A stretch of 13,288 bases of DNA, taken from contig QKYT01000370.1 in the NCBI GenBank assembly GCA_003550305.1, forward strand, positions 95,622 to 108,909, given 5' to 3'. The notes beneath the pieces are model-generated. The model made no database searches. It had not been told where the DNA came from and was given only the letters and a program-made list of their open reading frames with translations. The DNA comes from Glomus cerebriforme (lineage: Eukaryota > Glomeromycota > Glomeromycetes > Glomerales > Glomeraceae). Shown here in pieces: positions 1 through 9,798 of this stretch (the stretch's first letter is position 1; each line of letters opens with the position of its first letter). Position numbers and translations under genes: made by a program.

Positions 1-558
1 ACGTTTAAAATTTTTTTCATTTTCGTTAAAACCAATTGTTAATCCCTTTGTCCAGATGGCGGAATAAACTTTGGAGGTTGATCCTTCATCCAAGTATTTA
101 GGTTCTGNCAGATCTTCCCATGGAATCCATTCCATAAACAAAGAAGGGTACGGTAATTCCTTTTGTACTTGTTGAATGATTTCATCAATTTCCTGCTTTC
201 CCGATGTCCATGTACTAAATTGTCTTTTTAGATGATCACCCACACAATATTCACAAAAGAGGAGCGTGTAACTTTGATGACAAATTTTCCAATTAATTTT
301 TTTATACCAGACTAAGTTTTGTACGTCCATTTGTTTTATTAATTCTCCAAATGCTACTATTTTTTCGTCATCTGTCAACGTAGCAATATCAGTAATATGA
401 TTAATGAATCTATCAAAATTATCAATCAAATTACCATCCACATCTAGTTGTGTTTGTTCGCAAATACGTTTTACCTTTAAAATATCGAAGTCTGCAATAT
501 TGGGGTTTAGGTAAACATCTCGTATAAATTTAATGTCTTCGGTCAATGGAGAAGACAT
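1..558 (-). CDS. Protein kinase, N-terminal part, cut by window edge
   Basis: This open frame of 186 codons begins at an ATG (556-558) in a fungal start context (AAACAATG) and is still open at base 1, so the gene continues outside the window. I translated it by hand. Residues 1-140 form an all-helical-looking leader with few clear motifs; it includes CEYC near residue 118. Near residue 141 comes MEWIPWEDL, the lead-in that precedes kinase domains in Rhizophagus-type fungi. It is followed by YLDEGSTSKVYSAIW at the place of the glycine-rich ATP loop. Only the first glycine of GxGxxG is kept. The VAIK lysine and everything after it lie outside. One ambiguous base (108) makes one residue unknown. 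Inference: a serine/threonine or tyrosine-kinase-like protein of an expanded fungal family; substrate unknown. The weak ATP loop leaves open a pseudokinase. Confidence 0.75.
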   Translation of the reverse strand, partial: MSSPLTEDIKFIRDVYLNPNIADFDILKVKRICEQTQLDVDGNLIDNFDRFINHITDIATLTDDEKIVAFGELIKQMDVQNLVWYKKINWKICHQSYTLLFCEYCVGDHLKRQFSTWTSGKQEIDEIIQQVQKELPYPSLFMEWIPWEDLXEPKYLDEGSTSKVYSAIWTKGLTIGFNENEKNFKR

Positions 559-1438
559 TGTTTGCTTTTAAGTTTTGGTTGGTTAAGTTAAATTATGTGG
601 TCATGAGGAGATACAACATTTGGTATAAACCTTTTTTTGAAGGTCATTTATAGTTTTTTCAAATATTCTCCGGGGCCAACATATGTCCGAGATCGGCGTT
701 AATTTTTTCCGTCAGCTCCTTGTGAAAAAATCAACACGTGAAAATCGAATATCTTTTCGTTTGATATGCCGCAGTAAAGTTAGCTTACTAAGAATAGTTA
801 ATCCCATCACGACTACTATGATAAAACTTATATAGCAACTTTTTTTTTTATAAGTCGAATTTTACAATAAAGTAACTTCTAATAATTAATAAGTGGATTT
901 AAGACAATAATCCCTGTAGCTCACAAGTTTAAATATGGTGTGAAGAACGAAAACAAATATATTTATTAAAATTATTAATCTTGGTCTCGTTAATTTAATA
1001 AAGAATCTTCATTATATTTTTTAAAAGTTGAATGAATTTATATTTTTATGTTTTATATACTTTTTGAATTTATAATCAAGTTCAATAATCAATTTTACTT
1101 TAAAAATCGTTAATTATAAAGCGTTGAAAATTTTAGTATTTAAAGTTTAATTATTCACAAATTATATGAAGTACTGTTATATTTGTGTTATAATTATGGC
1201 TAAAATTATCATAAAGTCGGCATAATTTAATTTTCGAAGCGGACAATATTTTTATCGACCTTCAATTCTTTTAAGAAAAATTTTCAAATGCTTATTAATT
1301 GTAAAAATAGATATTTTTATTTTAATATTAGAATTGATAAATATAATAATGTTATACTAATTATATGATATCTCTCTTTAAAAATAATGAAATAAATATC
1401 TAAGATAGACCGCAAAAATCACAAGAAAGTTTGGATTC
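559..1438. other. Intergenic region: kinase upstream region and 3' flank
   Basis: No coding frame can be supported here. The half near 559-830 is upstream of the edge kinase and is less AT-rich, with a CACGTG palindrome at 735-740. The half near 900-1438 is the 3' flank of the five-exon kinase. It is strongly AT-rich and has an AATAAA-like signal on the minus strand at about 1316-1321, roughly 120 bases past that gene's stop codon. Confidence 0.5.
645..652 (-). promoter_or_regulatory. Possible TATA box of the edge kinase gene
   Basis: On the minus strand this reads TATAAATG, about 90 bases before the start codon at 558. The position suits a TATA box, but such strings are common in DNA this AT-rich, so the call is weak. 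Confidence 0.25.
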
Positions 1439-4006
1439 TCATTTCTCGTTTATATTTGGAAGAATCCTTGAATGGTTAGAACTAGCTTTGATGCGTTTGC
1501 CTATTTTAAATAAAAAAATAAATATAAGCAAAAATAAAATAAAAATATTATACAAATAAATATTTACCGTTATTATTATGAGTTTCAATGTTTGATTCTT
1601 CAATATTTCGNTTTTTTACANAATCTACNACTGTTGGAAGTACATTTAAAGATCTAGTATGTATTGCGTTTGAATGCCAAATAACTGATGAACTTTGGAT
1701 TGTAGAATTTAAATTTGAAGATGAGCTAGAAAAATCTATATCAAAGTCTACATCTATTGATTTATAGCCTGAATAAAAAATAAAATTAATATATTTATTC
1801 AAAGATTAAGTATTTTTTAAATGTTATTCTTATTTTTAGTACATACCTTTTGAAAATAAATTGATAGATGAACATTTAGAAGTAAAATCGCTTAATAGTC
1901 TACTTGTATAAATTGCCTTTGGATGAGGTTTTTTAGCAAACTCAGGACCAAGCTTCTTTGAATTTAATAACTCTAATCTTTTTACTTCAGCTTGATTGAA
2001 TTCTTCTATATTTTCATTTTTAAAAGACCATTTGTAAAAAGCAAGACGAATTTTCTTTATAGAAGGTCTTTTTTTGGGATCAGGATCCCAACATTTTTTC
2101 ATTAAACTAGCAAAACATTCTGGTGTATCTTCTGTAATTTTTGGTCGTTCTCCATCAACAATTTTATAAATAAGATTATGATCATGTTCAACATTAGCAA
2201 AAGGTTTACAACCTGTTGTAAGTTCCCACATAATCATACCCATACAATAAACATCAGATTCTTTAGAAAATGCAGACCCTTGAAATATTTCTGGTGCAAT
2301 ATAGGGTATAACTCCATATATTTCATTATTTGATGAAGTATTATTTGCAGGCTGTGATAATCCTAAGTCTCCAATTTTCCATTGATTTTTTTCCTTATTT
2401 ATTTCCNTACNATGATTANTAAATAAATCAAATAATATATTTCCACTATGAAAATCTCGATGTATAAAATCTGCTTTATGAATAGTCTCAAGTCTAAAGT
2501 AAAAATTATTAAATTAATAATATAAATAAATATAAATATATTTAAAATGTAAATACCCTTCTGAAATCTGCCATAAAACAAGTAATTTTTTTTTCCATGT
2601 AATTTCTGTAAATTCCATTTGTAAGTAATTATGTAAATCTCCTCCTGATGCATATTGCATAACTAACATATAATCATCTGATTCAGGATTTTTTGTAAAC
2701 CCATAAGCTCTAATAATATGATGTCCGATTCTGTAACAATTTTGGTATGATTTTAACTATAAAATTTTAATAAAAATTAATTTATTTTAATAAATATTAA
2801 ATAGAAATAGAAATATTAAATATTTACCTCATTTAAAAAATCTTTGCTAATATCTCGAGAATGTTTAAATCTTTTTAAAATGACCTCTTCATTTTTTCTT
2901 CTACATTTCAACGTACTTTTATGACTATCTAACCAAATTGCTGTTGCTTTATATATAATACCAAATCCACCCTCTGCTATTTTTTGTATATTTGTAAATT
3001 GAGAATATGGTAGCCANTCTAACTTTNTTCTTTTNCTTTCTTCTATAGCAAGACTTCTATNATATTGATAAATAGAGTTATATATTTCAATTGGATTGAA
3101 ATATGCATTAATGTTTTTTATAATTTTGGTAAAATCATTTCTAACATAAATATTATTAAGTCTTGAATTAATAAGGAAANCATCTAAAACACTATTCCCA
3201 CTTATATCAAAAGTATCAATGGATGTTATTCTTTTACACTTTTTACATTGAGATTGATCGGCTGGTCCAAAAATAACATTTGTTGTTAAACAATATCTAC
3301 ATCCAGTAAAAAATATAAAACAACGTTTACAATACTTCTGACAGTCTGAAGTGAATGTTAAATTTGATTTACAAGCCATACAAACAGTTTCATTTTGCCA
3401 CCATGGTAAATAAAGAATTTGTATAGGTTTTTTAGTCAAGGGTGATTCGATACATCCAGAAGATATTAGATAACAATCTGAACATAATTTGAAATTAATC
3501 ACATTAAAAGCATTACCATATGTTTCTGGCCAATAACATAATGATTTTCCACATAGTTTACAATATTTTTCACATTCAATCACATTCTTGTAAATGGGAT
3601 TGTTATCATTATAACCTTTTCCAATATAATAAAATAAATTATCTTGAGGTATTTGTTTAAAACATAATATTTCTAGACAATTTCCACAGCATTCTTGAAT
3701 ATTTTGTGGTTCTTTTGTCCTACTTATTTCATGATCACTACAATCTAAGTTTCTTGTGTATAAATATACGTCCAAATATATATCATTATCAGTTATATCA
3801 GTAATATAACGTGATAAACATTTTTTGCAATATTTTTGCCGATCACGCCAAGAATCCCAAATAATTACTTTAGTATATTCATCTCCACAATAAATACATT
3901 TATCATCTTTATTATTAAAAGAAACAAACTTAATCGGTATGGGGCTAGATTTTAATTTTGGCGTTGGATCAAAAGAATTTTCATCATTTGCATTTTCAAG
4001 CTCCAT
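1439..4006 (-). CDS. Cysteine-rich protein kinase, five exons
   Basis: The exons, in coding order, are 4006-2828, 2756-2557, 2493-1847, 1768-1568 and 1500-1439. They join in frame into 2289 nt, giving 762 residues. Residues 37-257 hold over twenty cysteines, mostly as CxxC pairs (37/40, 60/63, 107/110, 149/152, 175/178, 209/212, 226/229, 236/239, 254/257), suggesting several zinc-binding knuckles. WLPY (331) leads into the kinase domain: ATP loop EGGFG (345-349), lysine K378, helix-C glutamate E393, catalytic HRDFHSGN (471-478) with D473 and N478, DLG (502-504) in place of DFG, APE (526-528) and the late arginine R602. All key catalytic residues are present, so it is probably active. A Ser/Asn-rich tail follows. 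Eleven ambiguous bases leave unknown residues. The family is typical of Rhizophagus-like fungi; substrate, partner and location are unknown. The exon joins are my inference from GT-AG sites and protein continuity. Confidence 0.85.
1501..1567 (-). other. Intron 4 of the cysteine-rich kinase (67 nt), probable
   Basis: The donor is AACG|GTAAATATTT, the same motif as intron 1, and the acceptor is TTTAAAATAG|GCAAA. Splicing replaces a five-residue read-through end (KYLFV) by KRIKASSNHSRILPNINEK and a TGA at 1439-1441. The size and sites match the other introns, but retention would also give a valid, slightly shorter protein. Confidence 0.6.
1769..1846 (-). other. Intron 3 of the cysteine-rich kinase (78 nt)
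   Basis: The donor is AAAAG|GTATGT and the acceptor TTTATTCAG|GCTAT. It splits a glycine codon after its first base and joins NLFSK to GYKSIDVDF, beyond the kinase domain. There is no conserved domain at this join, so support comes from the good splice sites and the kept frame. Confidence 0.7.
2494..2556 (-). other. Intron 2 of the cysteine-rich kinase (63 nt)
   Basis: The donor is GAAGG|GTATTT and the acceptor TACTTTAG|ACTTGAG. It splits a glycine codon after its second base and yields WQISEGLETIHKADFIHRDF, a continuous kinase sequence across the join. Confidence 0.85.
2757..2827 (-). other. Intron 1 of the cysteine-rich kinase (71 nt)
   Basis: The donor is GAG|GTAAATA and the acceptor TTTTATAG|TTA. 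It splits between codons and joins FLNE to LKSYQNC, restoring the helix-C region. Without splicing the frame stops three codons later. Confidence 0.8.
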
Positions 4007-5757
4007 TTTGTTATTTGTAAAAAAGAAAATTTGATATATTTATAATTTTATCATAGATAGAACTTTCTGTTTGTGATACGGAAAATATTTCAATTTTTCT
4101 CATACGTCTGGAATCTAAGAATCTTTTTCGAAGGGTAAATGATTTTCTTTATTATATTTACTTATTTAGTTAGTAATGTGTAGTGTGTGATATGATCTAC
4201 CAAATTCATAAAGGGAACTTTTTCATTGTATAACAAATAACTTACAAAATTGAGGGAATACTGATCCGGTTGATACTGTAAGATTGGCAAAATCATTGTA
4301 CAATGATGTGAACAAAGTTCAAAGAGAAAATGAGTAAATAAAATAAGGATAAACATTGGAATGAAATAGTGATTTTTATCGGATACCAAGAGAATTCACA
4401 AATTAACGTAACCAAAAAATAAATATTCTCTCGTTGCGCTTCCTATTTATCTTTTGATACAAATTCTTTATATTACGTATATTAATTATCTGCCTCATCG
4501 TAAGTTCTGAAATTTATTTTACAATTTTTCAAGTCGAACAGCCTACACTAAATATATAAACGTAGCTTTATAAAAGTAAGTTATTAGATTCTTATGTTTA
4601 AAAAGGTTTTATTGTAGCAGTTGGATTTTTTTTTTAACGGAAATAAGTTAAATTTTTGTTTAGTTTAAAATAAATAAATAAATAAAATAAAAACACTGAT
4701 TTTTTTTATATAAAGTAATAATATAATACTGAACCAAATAAAAGTAATAAACGTTTTTTAATTTAGACCAACAGATATATTTATTGTCTCGAAAACAAGG
4801 CACCATTAAAAAAAATATGAAACTTTCACATTCTATTCTTGTATATTTAACTTTGTGTTTCAGAATCGTAAGATAAACTTTTTCCAATAATTTTACATTT
4901 TGTGAATTAATATTGTATTTATATTAACTAAAGTAAAAAAAAAAAAAAAAGAAATATCTACACAAGAGTTCCAACACAGCCATCAATATACTGTACACTA
5001 ACAAATTTCAATTTTATTTTATTTATTTATTAAAGAGCAGATAAACAAATATCTCTCCAACATTTTTTGATAATTTTTTAAGCTAAAATAATTCTATTGA
5101 TTCGATTAAATTATTTTTAATGTTTTTTTTTAAATTTTATAAATTTCACAAATTTCCTTTACATACAGTATTATTACATGGTTTGTATGGTAACTTCTGG
5201 TTTGTTATTATATATATTATTAAATCATAAGATAGTACTAATATTTCCATTGTATAAGAATTATAAAATATTGGCGTAGAAGTTTCAATGAAGTTAGAAT
5301 GATCAAATGACACAAATATTTATGATCAAACAATTAACTTTAGCCAAATTTAGCTTAGAATAAGTTGGACATTGTCAATTTTACAAATGCGGAATATAAC
5401 ATTGAAATCATCGGCATCATTATAATAATAGTAAGGAAAGATTTTTGAAAGATTAGAATGGAATATCAAAGTCATTTTGAAAAAAAAAAAATTTGCAAAC
5501 TTTTTGTTCCGTTCATTAAAATTGATTGATAACAGTGTTGTGTAAATATAACTTGCTAATACAATTAAAAACTTGATTTGATAAAGCAGTCGGGTGGATT
5601 GTTAGTTGAATTAGACGAATTATTTATCTGTTATTGAAGAATTATTTAATCCTGTTCAAGATTACTTAAAATGGTGGGTCCAAAAAAATTTTGCTATTAT
5701 TTTGGACTTGTTTTTTTTACAATAAATTACAAAATTGTTTTTTTTTTAAAATCTATC
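4007..5757. other. Gene-free AT-rich region upstream of the kinase
   Basis: The first few hundred bases must hold the promoter of the cysteine-rich kinase, whose ATG sits in AACAAAATGG. I see no convincing TATA box. The minus-strand open frames of 75 codons at 4162-4389 and 4660-4887 have no recognisable motif and are expected by chance in such AT-rich DNA. There are poly-A/T runs near 4627 and 4936. I see nothing else I can support. Confidence 0.5.
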
Positions 5758-5936
5758 GGGTACGTCTAAAGCGGAGCAGAATCACGTGATTTTCGTAAAA
5801 TTTTTGGCCGAAATTAAAGCATTAAGAAATTATGCATTTGGCAAATAACAGGTGATAAATAGGATTTCACCCATGAAAAATGGTGTGACAGATATTCACT
5901 ATTATCACGTGATTCTGCTCCGCTTTAGACGTTCCC
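5758..5936. mobile_element. Small inverted-repeat element (MITE-like), 179 bp
   Basis: Two arms, 5758-5790 and 5904-5936, are reverse complements over 33 bases with one mismatch. The inner 29 bases are perfect. Each arm holds GTCTAAAGCGGAGCAGAATC followed by TCACGTGA, itself a palindrome. The 113-bp interior is AT-rich and codes for nothing. Size, long terminal repeats and lack of coding fit a miniature inverted-repeat transposable element. I cannot find a clear target-site duplication: the flanks are TATC on the left and TTCA on the right. The superfamily is therefore undecided. Confidence 0.6.
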
Positions 5937-7453
5937 TTCAAAAGACTCTCACTAGATAAAAATATTACTTCATTGCGTAAGATGACTTGTACTGTAGGTT
6001 AAAGAAGTTATTGCTTGAGAGTTGGTGTTGTTTAATTAAAATGGGTATAATAGCGATATTGTCAAATGGAATAATTAAATCATTTCTTTAATCAAATTGT
6101 GGAATTATTAAAGATGATTTTATCATAAAATTCTAGGGATATTATTCTTAATCATATTTATAAGGAAATTGAAGAATTTTATTAGTAAAATACCTTATAT
6201 AAATATAAAAGGCTAAAATAGAATATGAAAAATTGATGCAAAAACCAAAACTTGCAAATATACTTAACTCGATTATTGAAATAGATTTCTAAACTTCACA
6301 TTATAAGTTTATATTATCAATATTTAATTTTTCATTTGAAATGATAAAAACTCAAAATATGAAAATAAATCGTAATTTTGTTTAAGTTCATTATTTATGA
6401 CAAGTAAAATTTGTATGAAAATAATTTAAATACAAATGAAATTTATGATATTGAATATTTTTTATAGTTGAGCAATAATTTATTTTTTTTTTAACTTTAT
6501 TCAATCATAAGCTACCTAACTTGCAATATTGTACTGGCTATACAAAATTGAATACCTTTTGTTATAATATATCTAGAGTTCTATTAAGAAATATTTATAA
6601 TAAATTTCTTAAATATAAGATGGTTGTAAAGAAATATAAAGGTAAGAGTAAATTGGAAGTATTGTTTTATTTTTTTTTTTCTCTGCTAATTTTTATTTGA
6701 TTGTTACATATCAGAATATGTTAGTAGAAATCAATTAAAATATTTTAGTTGGAGTAATTTAATTTTAACTTTAATTTTATTTGATTCTTATCACGTCGGG
6801 CTTACAGTTATTTACATAACATTACCAACTATACTAATAAGTGCGACAAGAGTATAAAACCTAATTCTATTTAAAACCTTTCCATCTAACTAAAATTCAC
6901 TTTACTATAAGTCACGTGGCTAGACAAAAAATAACAAAAAACTAAAAATAGAAAAAGTTATTTTCAGATCGAAGTCTGTTAGTTGGAGCAATTTAGATAA
7001 ACATAATTGTGAAATTTTAGTATAAATATAGAAATGGAATATATATTTGAAATATAGTGAAAAATTAGCATCAGGTAGTATAAAGTAGTGAGAAGGAACT
7101 TTTATTTCTTAAGACATCTCCTTTATTTAAATATATGTTACTCCATCATTTATTCTGTAGTTTAATTTAAATATATTCTCAATTACATATCTAATTTCTT
7201 AATAAAATAAATTACAAATTCAAGACTTATAACATTTCTATTATATAACTCATTTATTTATAAAACTCAGATTTGTATATTGATTTTCAATAAATACTAA
7301 TTTACAACTTTATTAACTAAAAAATGAGTAATAAAAACATATATAATTAATTAATAAGATGCACAATTTGCAATAAACTATATAAAAATTAAAGAGTGTA
7401 AATGACTAATTTGACAGATGCAGTAATGCAGTATGATAATAGTTCCTACTCTT
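5937..7453. other. Gene-free AT-rich region
   Basis: No open frame of useful length and no RNA gene could be supported. The stretch has poly-T runs near 6480 and 6670 and a CACGTG site at 6913-6918. It borders the 3' end of the broken nuclease gene. Confidence 0.5.
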
Positions 7454-7992
7454 TCATTTATTCCATCTTTCCAGTTTCCCATTCATTAACAACTTTCCAA
7501 TCTTCATACGTTTTAAGCAACGGGCTAAGACAAAAGCTACCTTATCACAGAAGGCAATGCCAACTTCAACTATTTCCTTGACATAAGCTGAAAAATTCAT
7601 CCAGTAATCCTTGATAAAAATTTGATCTAGCGCTTCTTTGGTAGCTTCTTTCATTATATTGGGATTATCATCTTCAGTACGCTTAAATTCCCAGTATTCA
7701 ACACCATGATACATAGCAAGTGCTCTGAGAACAAATATATGATACCAAGTTTCATATAATTTACTGTACCTCTTTTGAGATCACCAATATCAAAACAAGA
7801 TATCAACTCCATATAAAGCAATGGAAATTTATTACAAAATGTAGCAATATCTTTTTTAAACAATGATTCATAGATTTTATTTGTCTTTGCATAATCCATA
7901 TCCATAACCTCAAAACCCCACAAAATCCATTGGCATGCTATTTCTCTATTTGGAATTACTAGTTTAACATTTTTCACAGTATGACCAGTCAA
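7454..7992 (-). pseudogene. Broken PD-(D/E)XK nuclease part of a DUF1703-like gene
   Basis: Read on the minus strand, TGHTVKNVKLVIPNRE near 7990-7930 matches the family's typical TGYLTxxNxxLxIPNxE. SCFDIG follows. Near 7770 the frame slips, and the second frame reads ETWYHIFVLRALAMYHGVEY, the YHxFVLG segment of the family. EFKRTEDDN (the ExK nuclease motif), EATKEALDQI and VEVGIAFCDK then follow as in the C-terminal domain. The segment usually found between the YHxFVLG part and EFK, with the catalytic aspartate (SNREx..GRxD), is missing, so the nuclease would be dead. A second slip near 7500 is likely, because the other frame reads WKVVNEWETGKME and stops. The family assignment is from memory of its motifs. 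In full-length members an AAA-type ATPase domain precedes this part; remnants of it appear at 8259-8582. Confidence 0.6.
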
Positions 7993-8258
7993 ACTGCAGT
8001 GTTCGGCAAATGACTTGAAATGACAAATGATTCAAATGACAAATGACAAATGATATGAGTCATTTGAATATAATGTTGGCTGGTACTATAGTTCTGGCAT
8101 ATGCATTATGCTTTTATTTTTCGATTAGAATCACATGATAAGATATCAGCCAATTAAAATCAGATGACTGAAATGATCAAATGACAAAGGATTAGGAATA
8201 ATGACAAATGATTATGCGAATCCTTTAAATGTCAAATGACCTGAAGCAACGGGTTACG
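7993..8258. mobile_element. Non-autonomous element with AAATGAC subterminal repeats
   Basis: About 60 bases at the left (8007-8068) and 90 at the right (8161-8250) are packed with copies of the heptamer AAATGAC or AAATGAT, mostly direct, some inverted (GTCATTTG). The outer ends form a weak inverted repeat: CAAACTGCAGTGTTCGGC on the left against CAAACTAGCGTAACCCG read from the right. Ends of the type NAGYG plus many short subterminal repeats recall hAT elements, where such repeats bind transposase. The middle codes for nothing. I find no 8-bp target duplication, so the hAT link is only a guess. It splits one gene reading on the minus strand into two parts. Confidence 0.5.
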
Positions 8259-8582
8259 CTAGTTTGTTATTAAATTATCATTTTCAGATGTCCAATTTGA
8301 AAAATTGGCTACATCAGTAAAAGTAATTTGTTTTCTAAATTCACGTTTTTCTAAATTATAATAATTATAATTATTATAATCCATTAAAGCAAATGTTCTA
8401 TCTACTGCAACATAAACCAATTAAACCAATTGAATATTAACCATATTGTAAGTTTAAAAGTTCAAAAATAGTCTTTATCAAATTTGAATTTCAATGAAGA
8501 ATTGATCTGATTTAACATGTTGAAATTTAGTGCTACCAAAACTTTAAAAAAATTGTTTAACAAATTCATGTAATCATACTCG
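8259..8582 (-). pseudogene. AAA-ATPase-like fragments of the same broken gene
   Basis: Two minus-strand pieces. At 8582-8462 the frame begins INEYDYMNLLNNFFKVLVAL, which resembles the Walker B stretch (hhhDEYDxx...FFxxLL) of AAA-ATPase-like DUF1703 proteins, with Asn in place of the first Asp just at the border of the foldback element. It ends in TGA at 8462-8464. A second piece, about 8404-8262, reads VDRTFALMDY, then LEKREFRKQITFTDVANF and SNWTSENDNLITN, and stops at TAG (8259-8261) just inside the inserted element. The second piece leads, across the insertion, to LTGHTVKN in the expected order. A possible acceptor (TTGCAG) lies at 8405. Walker A is absent. The first piece is recognised only by its short motif and the second mainly by position. 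Confidence 0.45.
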
Positions 8583-9021
8583 TTAATTGCTAATCCGCCT
8601 AAGAACGGCACTATCCTACTATTAAAAAAGGGGCAAAAATATATATGATTTTATTAGTAACTCGAATCTGGCGCGCGTGAATCCTTCTGGTCGATCTTGC
8701 CTTTTTGGGACAGATGTTATACAACTTTCCAAATTTAGTAATTTTTATTTTTAGGAAAATGGATTTTTGTGGAATGTGTATCGCCCAAAAAGGAAAGTAT
8801 ATAGATCGTTTCCATTTTGGGTGATACCCATTCCACAAAAATCCATTTTCCTAAAAATAAAAATTACTAAATTTGGGAAGTTGTGTAATATCTGTCCCAA
8901 AAAAGGCAAGATCGACCAGAAGGATTCGCGTGCCAGATTCGAGTTATTAATAAAATCATATATATTTTTGCCTCTTTTTTAATAGTAGGATAGTGCCGTT
9001 CTTGGGCGGATCAGCAATTAA
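8583..9021. mobile_element. Foldback element, 439 bp, bounded by TTAA
   Basis: The stretch is one large inverted repeat. The left arm (8583-about 8797) and the right arm (about 8809-9021) match at roughly 95 percent by eye, with about a dozen substitutions and two small gaps. Only about 12 bases in the centre are unpaired. Both ends are TTAATTGC followed by a GATCCGCC-like stretch and AAGAACGGCACTATCC. TTAA sits at each border and could be a piggyBac-type target site. It is itself a palindrome, so it may simply belong to the arms. The near-identical open frames on the two strands inside the element are products of the symmetry, not genes. Confidence 0.7.
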
Positions 9022-9798
9022 ATTAATTTAGGTTCTTTTAAAAAAAAATCGGTAGAACAGGTTGGCAACAACTATCTTACAGGTACCCGGATAGCCAAGA
9101 TTGCCATTGTAAAATGGAGCACTCCTACTATGTTTAAGAATGATAGATGACAATACGTACCAATTGAAATAACATCTCTTGCCTTTCTTCGACGTCTAGC
9201 CTTTATTATTTTACTTAGACTAAAATACATATACTTTTTTGTACTTTTAGATATCTCATAGACTCGTAGATAGTCATGATTCATAGTTTTTATGCATCCA
9301 CAATAATAAATTAAATTAATTTTGATAAACCATATTGACATACGATTCATTTAAATTAAATGTCCGATTAACAAAAAACAGCAATATTATGACTCACAAT
9401 TAATTGAGTATAATCAATAACGAAATATTAAAAAAAATCCATTATCTTCGATTTTAGTAATTAGACTTTGCATAATAATTTCGAAGACTAAGTTCATTAG
9501 CGGTAACCAAGTTTTTAACAATATCTGAAAAAAATCATAATTTACTTCTTTCAGTAATATAATTTAATTTATTTTGCTGCAATTGTTTTGACTGTAAGGT
9601 TGATTTACAGCTAACTGATTAAAATCCAGAATAATTGACTCATATTAACATTATATAAATTATGAAATCATGATGTAAATCAGAAATGACTTACGATTTC
9701 TCATATACTGTATTTCTACATACAGTATTAAAAAAAAATAACATAAAAAGAGCCAAAAAAATATATTATCCAAAATAACTTCTACAACCAAAATAATA
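9022..9798. other. Region without a supported gene; one unassigned ORF
   Basis: A minus-strand open frame at 9072-9350 (92 codons) includes a basic stretch KIIKARRRRKARDVISIG. I do not recognise it. In another frame the end reads SAPFYNGNLGYPGTCKIV, which also looks protein-like, so a decayed exon is possible. A 9-bp hairpin, ATACTGTAT/ATACAGTAT, lies at 9705-9728 with a six-base loop. The remainder is AT-rich with nothing I can name. Confidence 0.3.

Noticed and set aside
4162..4887. Minus-strand open frames of 75 codons at 4162-4389 and 4660-4887
   Set aside because: No motif, no splice context, and such lengths arise by chance in this AT-rich DNA.
5614..5727. Plus-strand frame reading NYLSVIEELFNPVQDYLKWW
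   Set aside because: It is protein-like but only about 35 codons long, between stops, with no partner exon; chance is likely at this length.
7723..7769. A 47-nt intron joining the two nuclease frames
   Set aside because: The sequence inside it encodes the conserved ETWYHIFVL segment in the second frame, so a frame slip explains the break better.
8611..8982. Two similar open frames on opposite strands (8611-8838 minus, 8767-8982 plus)
   Set aside because: They mirror each other because the foldback element is a palindrome; neither has a motif or a start of its own.
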